Assembly: GCA_020831805.1 (NCBI GenBank)
Contig: JAFIFX010000016.1
Coordinates: forward strand, 1 to 59,738
From: Planctomycetota bacterium
GTDB taxonomy: Bacteria > Planctomycetota > Phycisphaerae > Phycisphaerales > UBA1924
Reading direction: 5' to 3'
Length of the DNA stretch: 59,738 nucleotides
Part shown: piece after piece, positions 7,657 to 15,847 of the stretch
Position numbering within the stretch: the stretch's first letter is position 1
How the letters are laid out: each line of letters begins with the position of its first letter
Made by a program: the position numbers and the translations under genes
The notes under the pieces: generated by a model
The model's database searches: none
The model's input: only the letters and a program-made list of their open reading frames with translations
What the model was told of the DNA's origin: nothing

Positions 7657-9240
7657 TCACGCGGTCGCCCCGAGCGTGGGGACCACGCCCGTTCGGCCGG
7701 ACGCCGCGTGCTCGGCGGGTGAGGGATCCCGCCGCGATTCGATCAGGTCGCGCAGCACGGCCGCGGCGACGCTTCCGGGATGCCGCAGCCGCCCGCCCGC
7801 CCGTGTCGTCCGGCCGTCGCGGGTTTCCATGACCGCCTCGACCGCGCCCGGCTCGGCCCCGACCAGCGGGTCGTCGTCGCGCAGCGGGACCGGCCCGACG
7901 CGCAGGGCGATCTGTTCACCGATCCGTTCCGCGGTGGCGACCACGCGATAGCGACGCCCCTGGGTTCTGGCGCGGGCCAGGTCCAGATCACTGACATGGT
8001 CCGGGCCGCGCGGGGCGGCGCGGATCTCGGCCGGCGTGCCGAAGGCGAGCTGGGCGACCGCGGCCAGGGTGGTCAACGCATCCGAACCGGTTCTGGCGGC
8101 CTCGATATCGGTCGCGTCCAGCCCCAGTTCGGCTGCCGCAACGCGTTCGGCGGTTTCGGCGGGCATGCCGCCGGAGCGCAGATCAAGGATCCGGTCGGCG
8201 AGCGGGGAGAACGAGCCCTGCACCCGTCGCACCCCGGGCCAGTCCGCGGCCCGCCCGATGACGTGGGCCAGCCCGGGGCAGCCCCGGATCGCCCCGGAGG
8301 CGCGGAGCGTGCCCCCGCCGATGAGCGCGGCGATGCCGAGCCCGCCGCCCCGCTCGGCGAGCAGCGCGGTGTTGGCGGTGACGACCGTCCGCCCGGTCCG
8401 CAAGGCCCACGAGGCCAGGTCGTAGGAGGCTTCGGCCGACGAGGCGAAATCGACGACGACATCCGGACCCCAGGCCCGGGCCGCGTCCGCCCCGATCGGA
8501 TCGCCGGGGAACCGTTCGAGTTCGTATGAGCCGCGGAGCGCATCGCCCCAGCCGGACACCAGCCCGGCGACCGGTCCGTCGCCGACCACCGCGACCCGGG
8601 CCGCGTCGCCCGTGCGTAAGGCGACGGGCTCGGCCGCGATGCAGTGGCGTTCGGCGAACCGGGCGGCCTTGCGGGCGCCGAGATCCGAATCTGCTTCGCG
8701 ATCGCCTGTGTCGGGCGTGTCCGGGCGTTCGACCGGCAGCGCCAGGCGGTCGCCGAGGAACAGGGCGGTGAGGGGCGCCGTGTTCGCACCCAGCGAGGTC
8801 GGACGCCGGTCGCCGTCGATCCCGACGCCGCCAGGGACGACCAGCACCGCGTGCTCGGCCAGGGTTGCGCCGTACGCGCCGGCGGAGACATGGCGCGGTT
8901 CGGCGTCCAGCGCGTGGCCCCGGGTCACCGGCCAGAGCGCCGGCTCGGCCTCGTGGGCGGGGATGCCCGCTCCGGCGAGCACCTCCGCGAACGCCCCGGC
9001 CGCTTCGGTCGCGCCGGAGATCACGACGCGGGCACGCTCGTCGGAGTCCGTGGTGGCGGGAAGGCGGTTCGAGGCCGCCAGATCCCGTTCCGCCCGGCCG
9101 GGATCGGGCGCGACCACGGCGATGACCGAACGACCGCGCGCCAGGCACATCTGGACCTGGGCGATCGCCGCGCCCGCTTTGGCGAGCGAGCCGGTCTCGA
9201 GGCCCGTCAGGTCCAGAACAACGGTGTTGTGCAGTGCCAT
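7657..9240 (-). CDS. Degenerate aspartokinase/homoserine-dehydrogenase-like protein
   Basis: A 527-residue protein with the layout of a bifunctional aspartokinase-homoserine dehydrogenase. Residues 1-190 resemble an amino-acid-kinase fold (VVPGGVG at 134-140, then a LGANTAPLTALFLGDRLA stretch). Residues 213-400 resemble homoserine dehydrogenase, including the cofactor strand VAVVGDGPVAG and the TAN-ALLA segment. Residues needed for catalysis in known homoserine dehydrogenases look lost: Thr291 replaces the TANK lysine, Ala376 the catalytic Glu and Thr391 the second Lys, while Asp387 is retained. The kinase half lacks the usual KFGGTS start. Either a pseudoenzyme, possibly regulatory, or an enzyme of changed activity. 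A good ribosome-binding site (AAGGAA) precedes the ATG. The leader carries a candidate attenuator at 9369-9553. Confidence 0.65.
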   Translation of the reverse strand: MALHNTVVLDLTGLETGSLAKAGAAIAQVQMCLARGRSVIAVVAPDPGRAERDLAASNRLPATTDSDERARVVISGATEAAGAFAEVLAGAGIPAHEAEPALWPVTRGHALDAEPRHVSAGAYGATLAEHAVLVVPGGVGIDGDRRPTSLGANTAPLTALFLGDRLALPVERPDTPDTGDREADSDLGARKAARFAERHCIAAEPVALRTGDAARVAVVGDGPVAGLVSGWGDALRGSYELERFPGDPIGADAARAWGPDVVVDFASSAEASYDLASWALRTGRTVVTANTALLAERGGGLGIAALIGGGTLRASGAIRGCPGLAHVIGRAADWPGVRRVQGSFSPLADRILDLRSGGMPAETAERVAAAELGLDATDIEAARTGSDALTTLAAVAQLAFGTPAEIRAAPRGPDHVSDLDLARARTQGRRYRVVATAERIGEQIALRVGPVPLRDDDPLVGAEPGAVEAVMETRDGRTTRAGGRLRHPGSVAAAVLRDLIESRRDPSPAEHAASGRTGVVPTLGATA

Positions 9241-9368
9241 GGTCTTTCCTTCCCGGAGCGGCCGGTATCACCGGTGCTCCTGATGTGTCGGGCGCCGGGC
9301 TTGTGCCCCGGATCCTCGCCCATTCAACGACGCGTTTCTCTCTCGGGTTCCGATGGGGTCGCAATCTT

Positions 9369-9405
9369 CTTGAAACGAAAACAGCCACCGGTCTTTCCGG
9401 TGGCT
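9369..9405 (-). terminator. Candidate attenuator terminator in the leader of the 7657-9240 gene
   Basis: Minus-strand stem: 9397-9405 (AGCCACCGG) pairs with 9383-9391 (CCGGTGGCT) around a 5-nt loop. It is followed by GTTTTCGTTTC (9372-9382). It lies about 130 nt upstream of the start codon, inside the leader, which is the position of an attenuator rather than an end-of-gene terminator. Confidence 0.65.
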
Positions 9406-9473
9406 GGCCTTGGTTCTCTGTGGTTTCGGGTTTCTTTTACCCGTCGGTCCCACACGCACCAAGCCAGCCACCG
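9397..9473 (-). promoter_or_regulatory. Candidate antiterminator pairing
   Basis: Minus-strand segment A, 9459-9473 (CGGTGGCTGGCTTGG), is complementary to segment B, 9397-9413 (CCAAGGCCAGCCACCGG), over 15 bp with one bulged G. Segment B also forms the first arm of the terminator at 9369-9405, so the two structures are mutually exclusive. Segment A lies inside the short reading frame 9437-9553. A further imperfect hairpin, 9504-9513 with 9478-9487, sits just upstream. Confidence 0.6.
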
Positions 9474-9553
9474 TCAAGCATGCAGCAAAGGTTCATCCAG
9501 CACTGCTGAATGCCTTTAACCTGCTCGATGATGGTGACGGGGTTGTGATGCAT
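9437..9553 (-). CDS. Possible 38-residue leader peptide, Cys/Met/Trp-rich centre
   Basis: A short frame from the ATG at 9553 to the TAA at 9437-9439. Its central part reads QQCWMNLCCMLDGGW, an unusual concentration of Cys, Met and Trp codons immediately before and within antiterminator segment A. A shorter version could start at the ATG at 9496. No ribosome-binding site or TANNNT hexamer stands out, so translation is unproven. The reading frame is listed because of its position relative to the alternative hairpins. Confidence 0.35.
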   Translation of the reverse strand: MHHNPVTIIEQVKGIQQCWMNLCCMLDGGWLGACGTDG

Positions 9554-9681
9554 GGGTCTTCTGTGAACTCGGTACGCCGGGTGGTTGTTCCCGGTTCGCT
9601 CCAACGGTACGAGATTCGTCCGCCGTGTCAAGGGGTTTCAGTGGAAGTTCGAAAAGTCGCGGGATGTTTTCATCGGATCTC

Positions 9682-9687
9682 TACAAT
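9682..9687 (+). promoter_or_regulatory. Putative -10 (TACAAT) of hrpA, leaderless type
   Basis: TACAAT ends 6 nt before an in-frame GTG at 9694. This supports that GTG as the start over the upstream GTG at 9625 and ATG at 9664, none of which has a Shine-Dalgarno. Confidence 0.5.
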
Positions 9688-9693
9688 CGGCCC

Positions 9694-12600
9694 GTGCCAG
9701 AGCCCCGACCCAACGCCACCCCCGATTCCGGCCCTGAGCCCGGCCCGGCGTCGGCCCCCACCCCGGATCGGGTCGGGGGGGATTCCCTCTGGGCGTTGCT
9801 GGACCGGGCCATGCCGGCGGACCGTGCCCGGTTCCGGTCGCGGATCCGGGGTCTGGACCGCCCGGCCAAGGGCCCCGGTGGCCGGCGGCGAGGCGGGGGG
9901 GCGACCGCCCCCGACGCACGGGCGGAGGCCGGCCTGCGTGCCGACCTGATCCGCTCCGTCGAGCTGTTCGAGGCCCGCCGGGCGTCGGTGCCCCGGATCG
10001 ACTACCCGGCCGAGCTGCCCGTGTCCCAGCGCCGCGACGACCTGCTCGACATGATCCGGGAGCATCAGGTTGTGATCGTCTGCGGCGAGACCGGCTCGGG
10101 AAAGACCACGCAGCTGCCCAAGATCTGCCTGGAACTGGGCAGGGGCGTGGGCGCGATGATCGGGCACACCCAGCCCCGGCGGCTGGCCGCCCGGGCGGTC
10201 GCCGCCCGCGTCGGAGAGGAACTCGGCTCGCCCGGCCTGGTCGCGTCCAAGATGCGTTTCGATGACCGGACGGACGAGCGCACCCTCGTCAAGGTGATGA
10301 CCGACGGCATCCTGCTGGCCGAGACCCGCTCCGACCCGCTGCTGCGCCGGTACGACGCCGTCATCGTCGACGAGGCCCACGAGCGCAGCCTGAACATCGA
10401 CTTCCTGCTCGGCACGCTGCGGCGCATCCTGCCCAGGCGTCCGGACCTGAAGCTGATCATCACCTCGGCCACGATCGACGCGACCCGCTTCGCCGAGCAC
10501 TTCGCGGGCGAGCGCGGACCCGCCCCGGTGATCGAGGTCGAGGGCCGGACCTACCCGGTGGAGCTGCGGTACGAGTCCCGCGCGTCGCTCGATGCCGACG
10601 CGGAGATCTCGCCGGAGGAGCACGCCGCGGACGCCGCGGTGCGGCTGATCCACCAGAACCAGGCCGATGTGCTGGTGTTCATGCCGGGCGAACGGGAGAT
10701 CCGCCTGACGGCCCACGCCCTGCGCCTGCACCCCGGGCTGCCGGAGCGGGCGGAGATCGTCCCGCTCTACGCCCGGCTCTCGCCGCAGGAACAGCAGCGG
10801 GTGTTCCGCCCGTCCGGGAATCCGAGGATCGTGATCGCGACCAATGTGGCCGAGACCTCGCTGACGGTGCCGAACATCCGCGCGGTGGTCGACCCGGGCA
10901 CGGCCCGGATCAAGCGGTACAACGCCCGGTCAAAGATCGATCAGTTGCTCGTCGAGCCGGTGTCCCAAGCCTCGGCGAACCAGCGGGCCGGGCGTTGCGG
11001 GCGGGTGGCGCCCGGCGTGTGCGTGCGCCTGTACGACCAGTCTGATTACGACGCCCGGGACGCGTACACCGCGCCGGAGCTGCTGCGCAGCGACCTTGCG
11101 GGCGTGATCCTGCAGATGATCGATCTGGGGTTGGGCGAGCCGGCCGAGTTTCCCTTCATCGACGCGCCGGTGTACTCCCGCTGGCGCGACGGCTACGACA
11201 CCCTGCGCGAGCTGGCCGCGATCGACGAGGAGCACCGCCTGACCGAGGTCGGCAAGCGGATGGCCAAGCTGCCGGCGGACCCCCGCATCGCGCGGATGAT
11301 CCTGGCCGGCCAGGACGCCCACTGCCTGCACGATGTGCTGGTGATCGCCGCCGCGATGTCGGTGCAGGACCCACGCGTGCGCCCCCACGAGAAGCGCGAC
11401 GCGGCCGACCAGGCCCACGCGGAGTTTCGTGTCCCGGGGTCGGATTTTCTCACGCTCCGCGCAATCTGGGACTTCTACCACGACGAGCACAAGACCATGA
11501 GCCGGCGCAAGCTGGCACGGGCGTGCGAGAAGCGGTTCCTCTCGCCCCGGCGGATCGACGAGTGGCGTGAGGTCTTCCGCCAACTCGCCCGGCTCTGCCG
11601 CGAGATGGGTTTCGATGTGTCCCCCCGCCACGCCCAGCCGGACGAGGTCCACAAAGCGATCCTGACCGGGCTGCTGATCAACATCGGGCGCAAGGGCGAG
11701 CAGCGGGAGTACCAGGGAACCCGCAACACCAAGTTCGAGATCGCGCCCGGCTCGGCCTGCTCGGACCCCAAGCCCAAGTGGGTCATGGGCGGGGAGATCG
11801 TGCGGACGACGCGGGTGCTCGCCCGGACCGTCGCGTCGGTCAAGCCGGAGTGGATCGAGCGGGCGGCCGAGCACCTCGTCCGTCGCACGCACACCGACCC
11901 GCGGTGGGACCCGCAGACGGGGCGCGTCGTCGCGGACGAGAAGGTGACCTTCGAGGGGCTCGAACTCGTCCCGAAGCGCGTGGTCCACTACGGGCCTATC
12001 GACCCGGCCGAAGCGCGCCGGATCTTCATCCACCACGCGCTGGTCGAGGGCGAGATGGAGACCCGCTCGAAGGGCGTCCGCGACAACCGGCGCCTGGAAG
12101 CCCGCCTGAACACGCTGGCGGCCAAGGCCCGGCGGGCGGACTTCATCGCCGAGTCCGAGGCGCGCTTCGCGTTTTATGACGCGCGTTTGCCCGCGGATGT
12201 CTGCACCGTCCGCGCCTTCGAACGCTGGGCGACCAAGGCCGAGGCGGGCGATCCCGGCGTGCTCCGCATGCGCGAGGAGGACCTGCTGCTGGCCAGGCCG
12301 GATATCGCGCCCGAGGCGTTCCCGGACGAGGCGGAGGTCTTCGGCACGCGACTGAGGATCCGCTACGCGCTCTCGCCGGGCGAGGCCGAGGACGGCGCGA
12401 CGATCCGGGTCACGCCCGAAGAACTGCACCGGCTCACGCCGGAGCGGGTCGAGTGGCTCGTGCCGGGTTTTCTGCCGGAACGAGTCTGGGGGCTGGTGCG
12501 GACGCTGCCCAAGGACATCCGCCGCCGGTTCGATCTGGAGGAGCTCGCCGAACGGGTGGCGCCGAAACTCCGACCCGGCGAGGGTCCGGTGGCCCACCAG

Positions 12601-13701
12601 GTCGCCCGGCTGGTCTCGGCCGAGGCGGGCGTGCCGATCCGGGCCGACCAGCTCCGCGCCGCGTCGTTGCCGGAACACCTCCGCCCCCGGTTCGAGGTCG
12701 TCGACCCGCACGGCAAGGTGCTCGACCACGGGCGCGATCTGGAACAGTTGCGGACGAAGTTCGAAGCCGACGCCCACGCCGCGGTGCGCACGGTGTCCGC
12801 GGGGCACGAGACCCCACTGGTGACGCCGGAGAACTTCGCCGGACTCCCCGAGTCGGTCGAGATCGAACGGTCCAGGGGCAAGAAGGTCGTCGCGTTCCCG
12901 GCCTTGGTGCTCGAGGGGGCCTCGGTCGCGCAGCGCATGCGGCCCACCCCCTGGCAGGCCGAGCGTGAGACCCGGGTGGGCATGGCGGCCCTGTTCGGGC
13001 AGGTGCTCAAGCGCGAGATCCGCGTCCGCGTGCGTCAGTTGCCCGGCTACGACCGGCTGGCCTTGCACGCCGCGCCGCACGGGCTCTCGAACCGGCTCGA
13101 GACCATCGTCCTGACCCGGGCGGCGTCGGTGTTGTGCGTGGAGGATCGCCCCCCGGTGCGCACGCCGGAGGATTTTCGACGCCGCTGCGCCGGGGCGTGG
13201 GACCAGGCGGTCCCCGTCACGCAGGAGATCATCTCGCTGCTGGCGCAGTGCTTCGATGGCCTTTCACGGCTGCGGGCCCGGGTCGCCGACGGGCTGCCCG
13301 AACCGTGGCGGCACGCCCGGGCGGACATCGACCAGCAGCTCCGCCTGCTCACGCCGGAGGGGTGGGAAACGAGCGTGCCGACCCGCTGGCTGCGTTGCTA
13401 CCCGCGCTACCTGCGAGCCGTGGAGGTGCGGCTCGAGCGGCTGCGGTCCATCGGGCCCCAGCGGGACCTCCAGCAGACGCGTCTGGTCTATGCCTGGCTG
13501 GAGAAACTGGTCGCCCTGGCCCGGTCCGGTGTGGAGCAGTCGCCCGCCGCGAACGGGTTCGAGGAGCTCCGCTGGATGGTCGAGGAATACCGGGTCGCCT
13601 GCTTCGCCCAGGAACTGGGCACCGCCGTGAAGGTTTCGGAGCGGCGTCTGGAAGAGGCCCACGAGCGGGTCGCGGCCGGCCGGCTCTCGGGGTCACCCTG
13701 A
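9694..13701 (+). CDS. hrpA: ATP-dependent RNA helicase HrpA (DEAH family)
   Basis: Superfamily 2 DEAH-box RNA helicase of the HrpA type, implicated in other bacteria in mRNA processing and rescue of stalled ribosomes. With the GTG start at 9694 the protein has 1335 residues, near the usual 1300. Visible motifs: Walker A GETGSGKTT (131-139), DEAH (226-229), SAT (258-260) and QRAGRCGR (430-437). Helicase-associated domains follow, then a long C-terminal DUF3418-type region. The first 35 residues are Pro-rich low complexity. The start is uncertain (9625 or 9664 are alternatives). It stands alone, divergent from the homoserine-dehydrogenase-like gene. Confidence 0.93.
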   Translation: MPEPRPNATPDSGPEPGPASAPTPDRVGGDSLWALLDRAMPADRARFRSRIRGLDRPAKGPGGRRRGGGATAPDARAEAGLRADLIRSVELFEARRASVPRIDYPAELPVSQRRDDLLDMIREHQVVIVCGETGSGKTTQLPKICLELGRGVGAMIGHTQPRRLAARAVAARVGEELGSPGLVASKMRFDDRTDERTLVKVMTDGILLAETRSDPLLRRYDAVIVDEAHERSLNIDFLLGTLRRILPRRPDLKLIITSATIDATRFAEHFAGERGPAPVIEVEGRTYPVELRYESRASLDADAEISPEEHAADAAVRLIHQNQADVLVFMPGEREIRLTAHALRLHPGLPERAEIVPLYARLSPQEQQRVFRPSGNPRIVIATNVAETSLTVPNIRAVVDPGTARIKRYNARSKIDQLLVEPVSQASANQRAGRCGRVAPGVCVRLYDQSDYDARDAYTAPELLRSDLAGVILQMIDLGLGEPAEFPFIDAPVYSRWRDGYDTLRELAAIDEEHRLTEVGKRMAKLPADPRIARMILAGQDAHCLHDVLVIAAAMSVQDPRVRPHEKRDAADQAHAEFRVPGSDFLTLRAIWDFYHDEHKTMSRRKLARACEKRFLSPRRIDEWREVFRQLARLCREMGFDVSPRHAQPDEVHKAILTGLLINIGRKGEQREYQGTRNTKFEIAPGSACSDPKPKWVMGGEIVRTTRVLARTVASVKPEWIERAAEHLVRRTHTDPRWDPQTGRVVADEKVTFEGLELVPKRVVHYGPIDPAEARRIFIHHALVEGEMETRSKGVRDNRRLEARLNTLAAKARRADFIAESEARFAFYDARLPADVCTVRAFERWATKAEAGDPGVLRMREEDLLLARPDIAPEAFPDEAEVFGTRLRIRYALSPGEAEDGATIRVTPEELHRLTPERVEWLVPGFLPERVWGLVRTLPKDIRRRFDLEELAERVAPKLRPGEGPVAHQVARLVSAEAGVPIRADQLRAASLPEHLRPRFEVVDPHGKVLDHGRDLEQLRTKFEADAHAAVRTVSAGHETPLVTPENFAGLPESVEIERSRGKKVVAFPALVLEGASVAQRMRPTPWQAERETRVGMAALFGQVLKREIRVRVRQLPGYDRLALHAAPHGLSNRLETIVLTRAASVLCVEDRPPVRTPEDFRRRCAGAWDQAVPVTQEIISLLAQCFDGLSRLRARVADGLPEPWRHARADIDQQLRLLTPEGWETSVPTRWLRCYPRYLRAVEVRLERLRSIGPQRDLQQTRLVYAWLEKLVALARSGVEQSPAANGFEELRWMVEEYRVACFAQELGTAVKVSERRLEEAHERVAAGRLSGSP

Positions 13702-13717
13702 AAAGTGCAAAAAGGGT

Positions 13718-13754
13718 GACGGCGGGCGCCGCCGCAAGGGCTACACCCGCCGTC
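13718..13754 (+). terminator. GC-rich hairpin after hrpA
   Basis: Stem 13718-13726 (GACGGCGGG) pairs with 13746-13754. It lies 16 nt after the hrpA stop. No U-tract follows, so termination is only suggested. Confidence 0.45.
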
Positions 13755-14029
13755 GGGGGGGGGCTTGGTTGTGGGTCACTCCGGACCGCTGTGCCTATCT
13801 ATTCGGCTCAAGCGATCTTTCAGACCAGAAAACTTTACACGCTCCATACGCGAGAGTCCAGAGTCATGTTCGTGAGCGGTGCGGGCAATCGATGCGATCT
13901 GCGGGCCTTTTTCCCGTTTTTCTGTTCTGGAAACCGGTTCCTTCATGCGCCAAGGCCATCCGACAGGCCTGCGCAGGGAAGATCGCCCATTTTGTGATCC
14001 GGCAGCACATCGGTCGAGCGACCACGCAC
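13755..14029. other. Non-coding stretch between convergent genes
   Basis: No convincing gene. The stretch around 13795-13850 is AT-richer than its surroundings, and a small CGGG/CCCG hairpin followed by TTTTTCTGTT lies near 13904-13931. That could terminate a short plus-strand transcript, but I see no promoter or structure strong enough to call an RNA gene. Confidence 0.4.
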
Positions 14030-14878
14030 TTATGGGCGGCCGCCGCGTCCGCCTGATTGCTCTCCCCTCAGGACGACACCGGTATGGAAAGTCCCAAGGT
14101 CGGCGGTCATCTTGCGTCCGCCGGATTGCTCGCCCTCGGACATCATGACCATGCCGCGGCTGCCGCCCTTGCGTCCGCCGGACTGCTCGCCAGCCTCGGC
14201 GACGGGGACCGCCATGAACAGCACGGCGCCAGCCGCCAGAAGCACCAGGGGGAGTCGGATGGAAGCCCCGAGGGCGTCGGCGGCGTGCCGGCGGGCGCGG
14301 GAACGCATCTGCTGCACGGTGTTCTCCTTGACCAGGCCGGCATCGACCTGGTTGATCAGGCGGTCGTCTTCGCGCCGGGTCGCGCCCAGGGCCAGCGCGG
14401 CCCGGCGGCGGTCGCCCTTGTCCTGCATCGAGGCGGCCAGCTTCTGGCGGACCGAGTCGGGTAGGGCCGAACGGACCTTGGCCAGGGCGGCGTCGATCTG
14501 TTCGCGGTGTTCGAGTTCGCTCTCGGCCCGTCGGGTGACAGAGAGCCGCTCAACGCGTCCGAGTTCGCTGGGGGTTTCGCGTTCCATCTGACGCCAGTGC
14601 TTGCGTGCCAGGGCCATGTAGGCCCAGCGAGCGAGCGTGGGGGCGTGGGTGGTCAGACGCTGGAGGGCCAGTTCGGCCGACGGGTCGTCGTGGAAGGTCG
14701 GGAAGGACTTCTTCTCGAGCATCCGCCAGACGCGGGTGTGGACCCAGCTGGCCATGTCGCCGGGGTCCATCGTGTTTTCGGCGTGCAGCCGGGACACGCG
14801 GCGACAGGCACGCTCCACGACAGGACGCACCTCGCGGTCGTAGCGGTCCCAGAACAGGCTGGATTCGGAGGCGTTCAC
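14030..14878 (-). CDS. Sigma-like protein with one membrane segment and three GEQSGGR repeats
   Basis: A 282-residue protein. Residues 1-200 are helical and recall an ECF-type sigma factor: MDPGDMASWVHTRVW (37-51) resembles region 2, and LPDSVRQKL to SRAR (139-196) resembles region 4, but both are too diverged for a firm call. A single hydrophobic segment follows (about 208-228, ending AEA). The short tail holds GEQSGGR three times, at 230-236, 249-255 and 272-278. The tail would be extracytoplasmic if the segment spans the membrane. The GTG start at 14878 overlaps the stop of the upstream TPR gene (GTGA), implying coupled translation. I know no named function for this combination; a membrane-anchored regulator is one reading. 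Confidence 0.6.
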   Translation of the reverse strand: MNASESSLFWDRYDREVRPVVERACRRVSRLHAENTMDPGDMASWVHTRVWRMLEKKSFPTFHDDPSAELALQRLTTHAPTLARWAYMALARKHWRQMERETPSELGRVERLSVTRRAESELEHREQIDAALAKVRSALPDSVRQKLAASMQDKGDRRRAALALGATRREDDRLINQVDAGLVKENTVQQMRSRARRHAADALGASIRLPLVLLAAGAVLFMAVPVAEAGEQSGGRKGGSRGMVMMSEGEQSGGRKMTADLGTFHTGVVLRGEQSGGRGGRP

Positions 14879-15585
14879 GCGGCACCTCCTTCGTCCTGGC
14901 TCTGGCGGGATTGGCTCTGGCGGGATTCCCACGCGGCATAGAGATCGTCGAGCGCCGGCAGGCGGCCGCGCATGGAGCGGGTGCCGGGATCGAACGCCAG
15001 ATACGCGGACAGTTCGGTCCCCTCGCCGAGCAGGCCGGGTGACTCGAGGATGGCCCGGAAGATCGCGTCGGCCTCCTCGCGGTGCCCGGCGCGGAACAGC
15101 GCGATCGCGCCGGTGATCAGCACGGGCACGGATTTGGGGTTGGCCTCGATGGCCTCCAGGAAGTAGCCCAGGGCCAGTTCGGCATCACCGAGCCGCAGGC
15201 AGCGGTCGGCGAGGTTCCCGAGCGAGATCTCGCGACGGCGCGGCGTGTCGGCGTACTTGAGCGCGACCAGTTCGGTCCTGACCGCGTCTTCCACCCGGCC
15301 CATGGCGGACAGGGCGAGCGCCCGCTGATTGGGGCGTGACCATGCCGGGTTGGGGTGGTCGTCGCCGTCGGTCTCGTCGTACCGGCGGAGCAACTGGAAA
15401 AGGCTCTGGGTGATGGCCTCGGTCGCGGCCCGGTCGCCGTGCTCCCGGGCCTCGTGGAGCAGATTGCAGGCGTCCATGATCGCGGCCTCGATGGGGGAAA
15501 GTTCCCCGGGGTTCGAGGCGGTGACAATGGTCGCGTCGGTCTGGCCTGGCGTGCGGTACTGGGCGGGATCGTTGGGGCTGGTCAT
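14875..15585 (-). CDS. TPR-repeat protein of unknown function
   Basis: A 236-residue soluble protein with tetratricopeptide-like helices in the middle (ALALSAMGRVEDAVRTELVALKYA, then LGDAELALGYFLEAIEANPKS and LFRAGHREEADAIFRAIL), suggesting a protein-binding scaffold. The C-terminus contains a short RQSQS duplication. The ribosome-binding site AAGGGAAG lies before the ATG at 15585. It overlaps the sigma-like gene by 4 nt, so the two products probably act together. No signal peptide. Confidence 0.75.
   Translation of the reverse strand: MTSPNDPAQYRTPGQTDATIVTASNPGELSPIEAAIMDACNLLHEAREHGDRAATEAITQSLFQLLRRYDETDGDDHPNPAWSRPNQRALALSAMGRVEDAVRTELVALKYADTPRRREISLGNLADRCLRLGDAELALGYFLEAIEANPKSVPVLITGAIALFRAGHREEADAIFRAILESPGLLGEGTELSAYLAFDPGTRSMRGRLPALDDLYAAWESRQSQSRQSQDEGGAA
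14898..14927 (-). repeat. 15-bp perfect tandem duplication inside the TPR gene
   Basis: GGCTCTGGCGGGATT occurs twice back to back, at 14898-14912 and 14913-14927, and encodes the repeated RQSQS near the C-terminus. Length 15 keeps the frame. Confidence 0.9.
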
Positions 15586-15847
15586 TGGCCTTGCTTCCCT
15601 TCTGTGGTTGCTCGCCGGTGGGGTCCGCCGGGGGGTGGGGGGGCGGGCCGCTTCAGTGATCTACCGCGTGAACAACGATCCGCTGACTCCTTGTTTGCGG
15701 TTCGGCGGAATTTTTTGCTCGGCACGCCCCTGGCGGCCCGCCGCGGGTGTTTTTGGCGATCCGGGGGTGTCCGGTGGGTCACGCCAACCCCCACCCGGCC
15801 GGTCTGCCCGCGACGGGCCGCGTCGGCCCGGGAAAAAGGAGAATGAC
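15586..15847. other. Divergent intergenic region, 262 bp
   Basis: Separates the TPR gene (-) from the secreted protein gene (+) and must hold promoters for both. It is rich in G/C runs. I see no confident -10/-35 pair, riboswitch or repeat. An AAGGAG ribosome-binding site lies at its right end, before 15848. Confidence 0.4.

Noticed and set aside
10930..13080. 716-codon open frame antisense to hrpA
   Set aside because: Covers the helicase domains in another frame, has no recognisable motif and low-complexity composition.
13904..13931. Small RNA gene ending at a weak hairpin with T-run
   Set aside because: Stem of only 4 bp and no supporting promoter.
13769..14056. Small plus-strand open frames after hrpA
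   Set aside because: No ribosome-binding site, no recognisable domain and atypical codon use.
14057..14464. Plus-strand frame with repeated LASAGLLA segments
   Set aside because: It is the antisense reading of the GEQSGGR repeats; the minus-strand gene has a coupled start and plausible domains.
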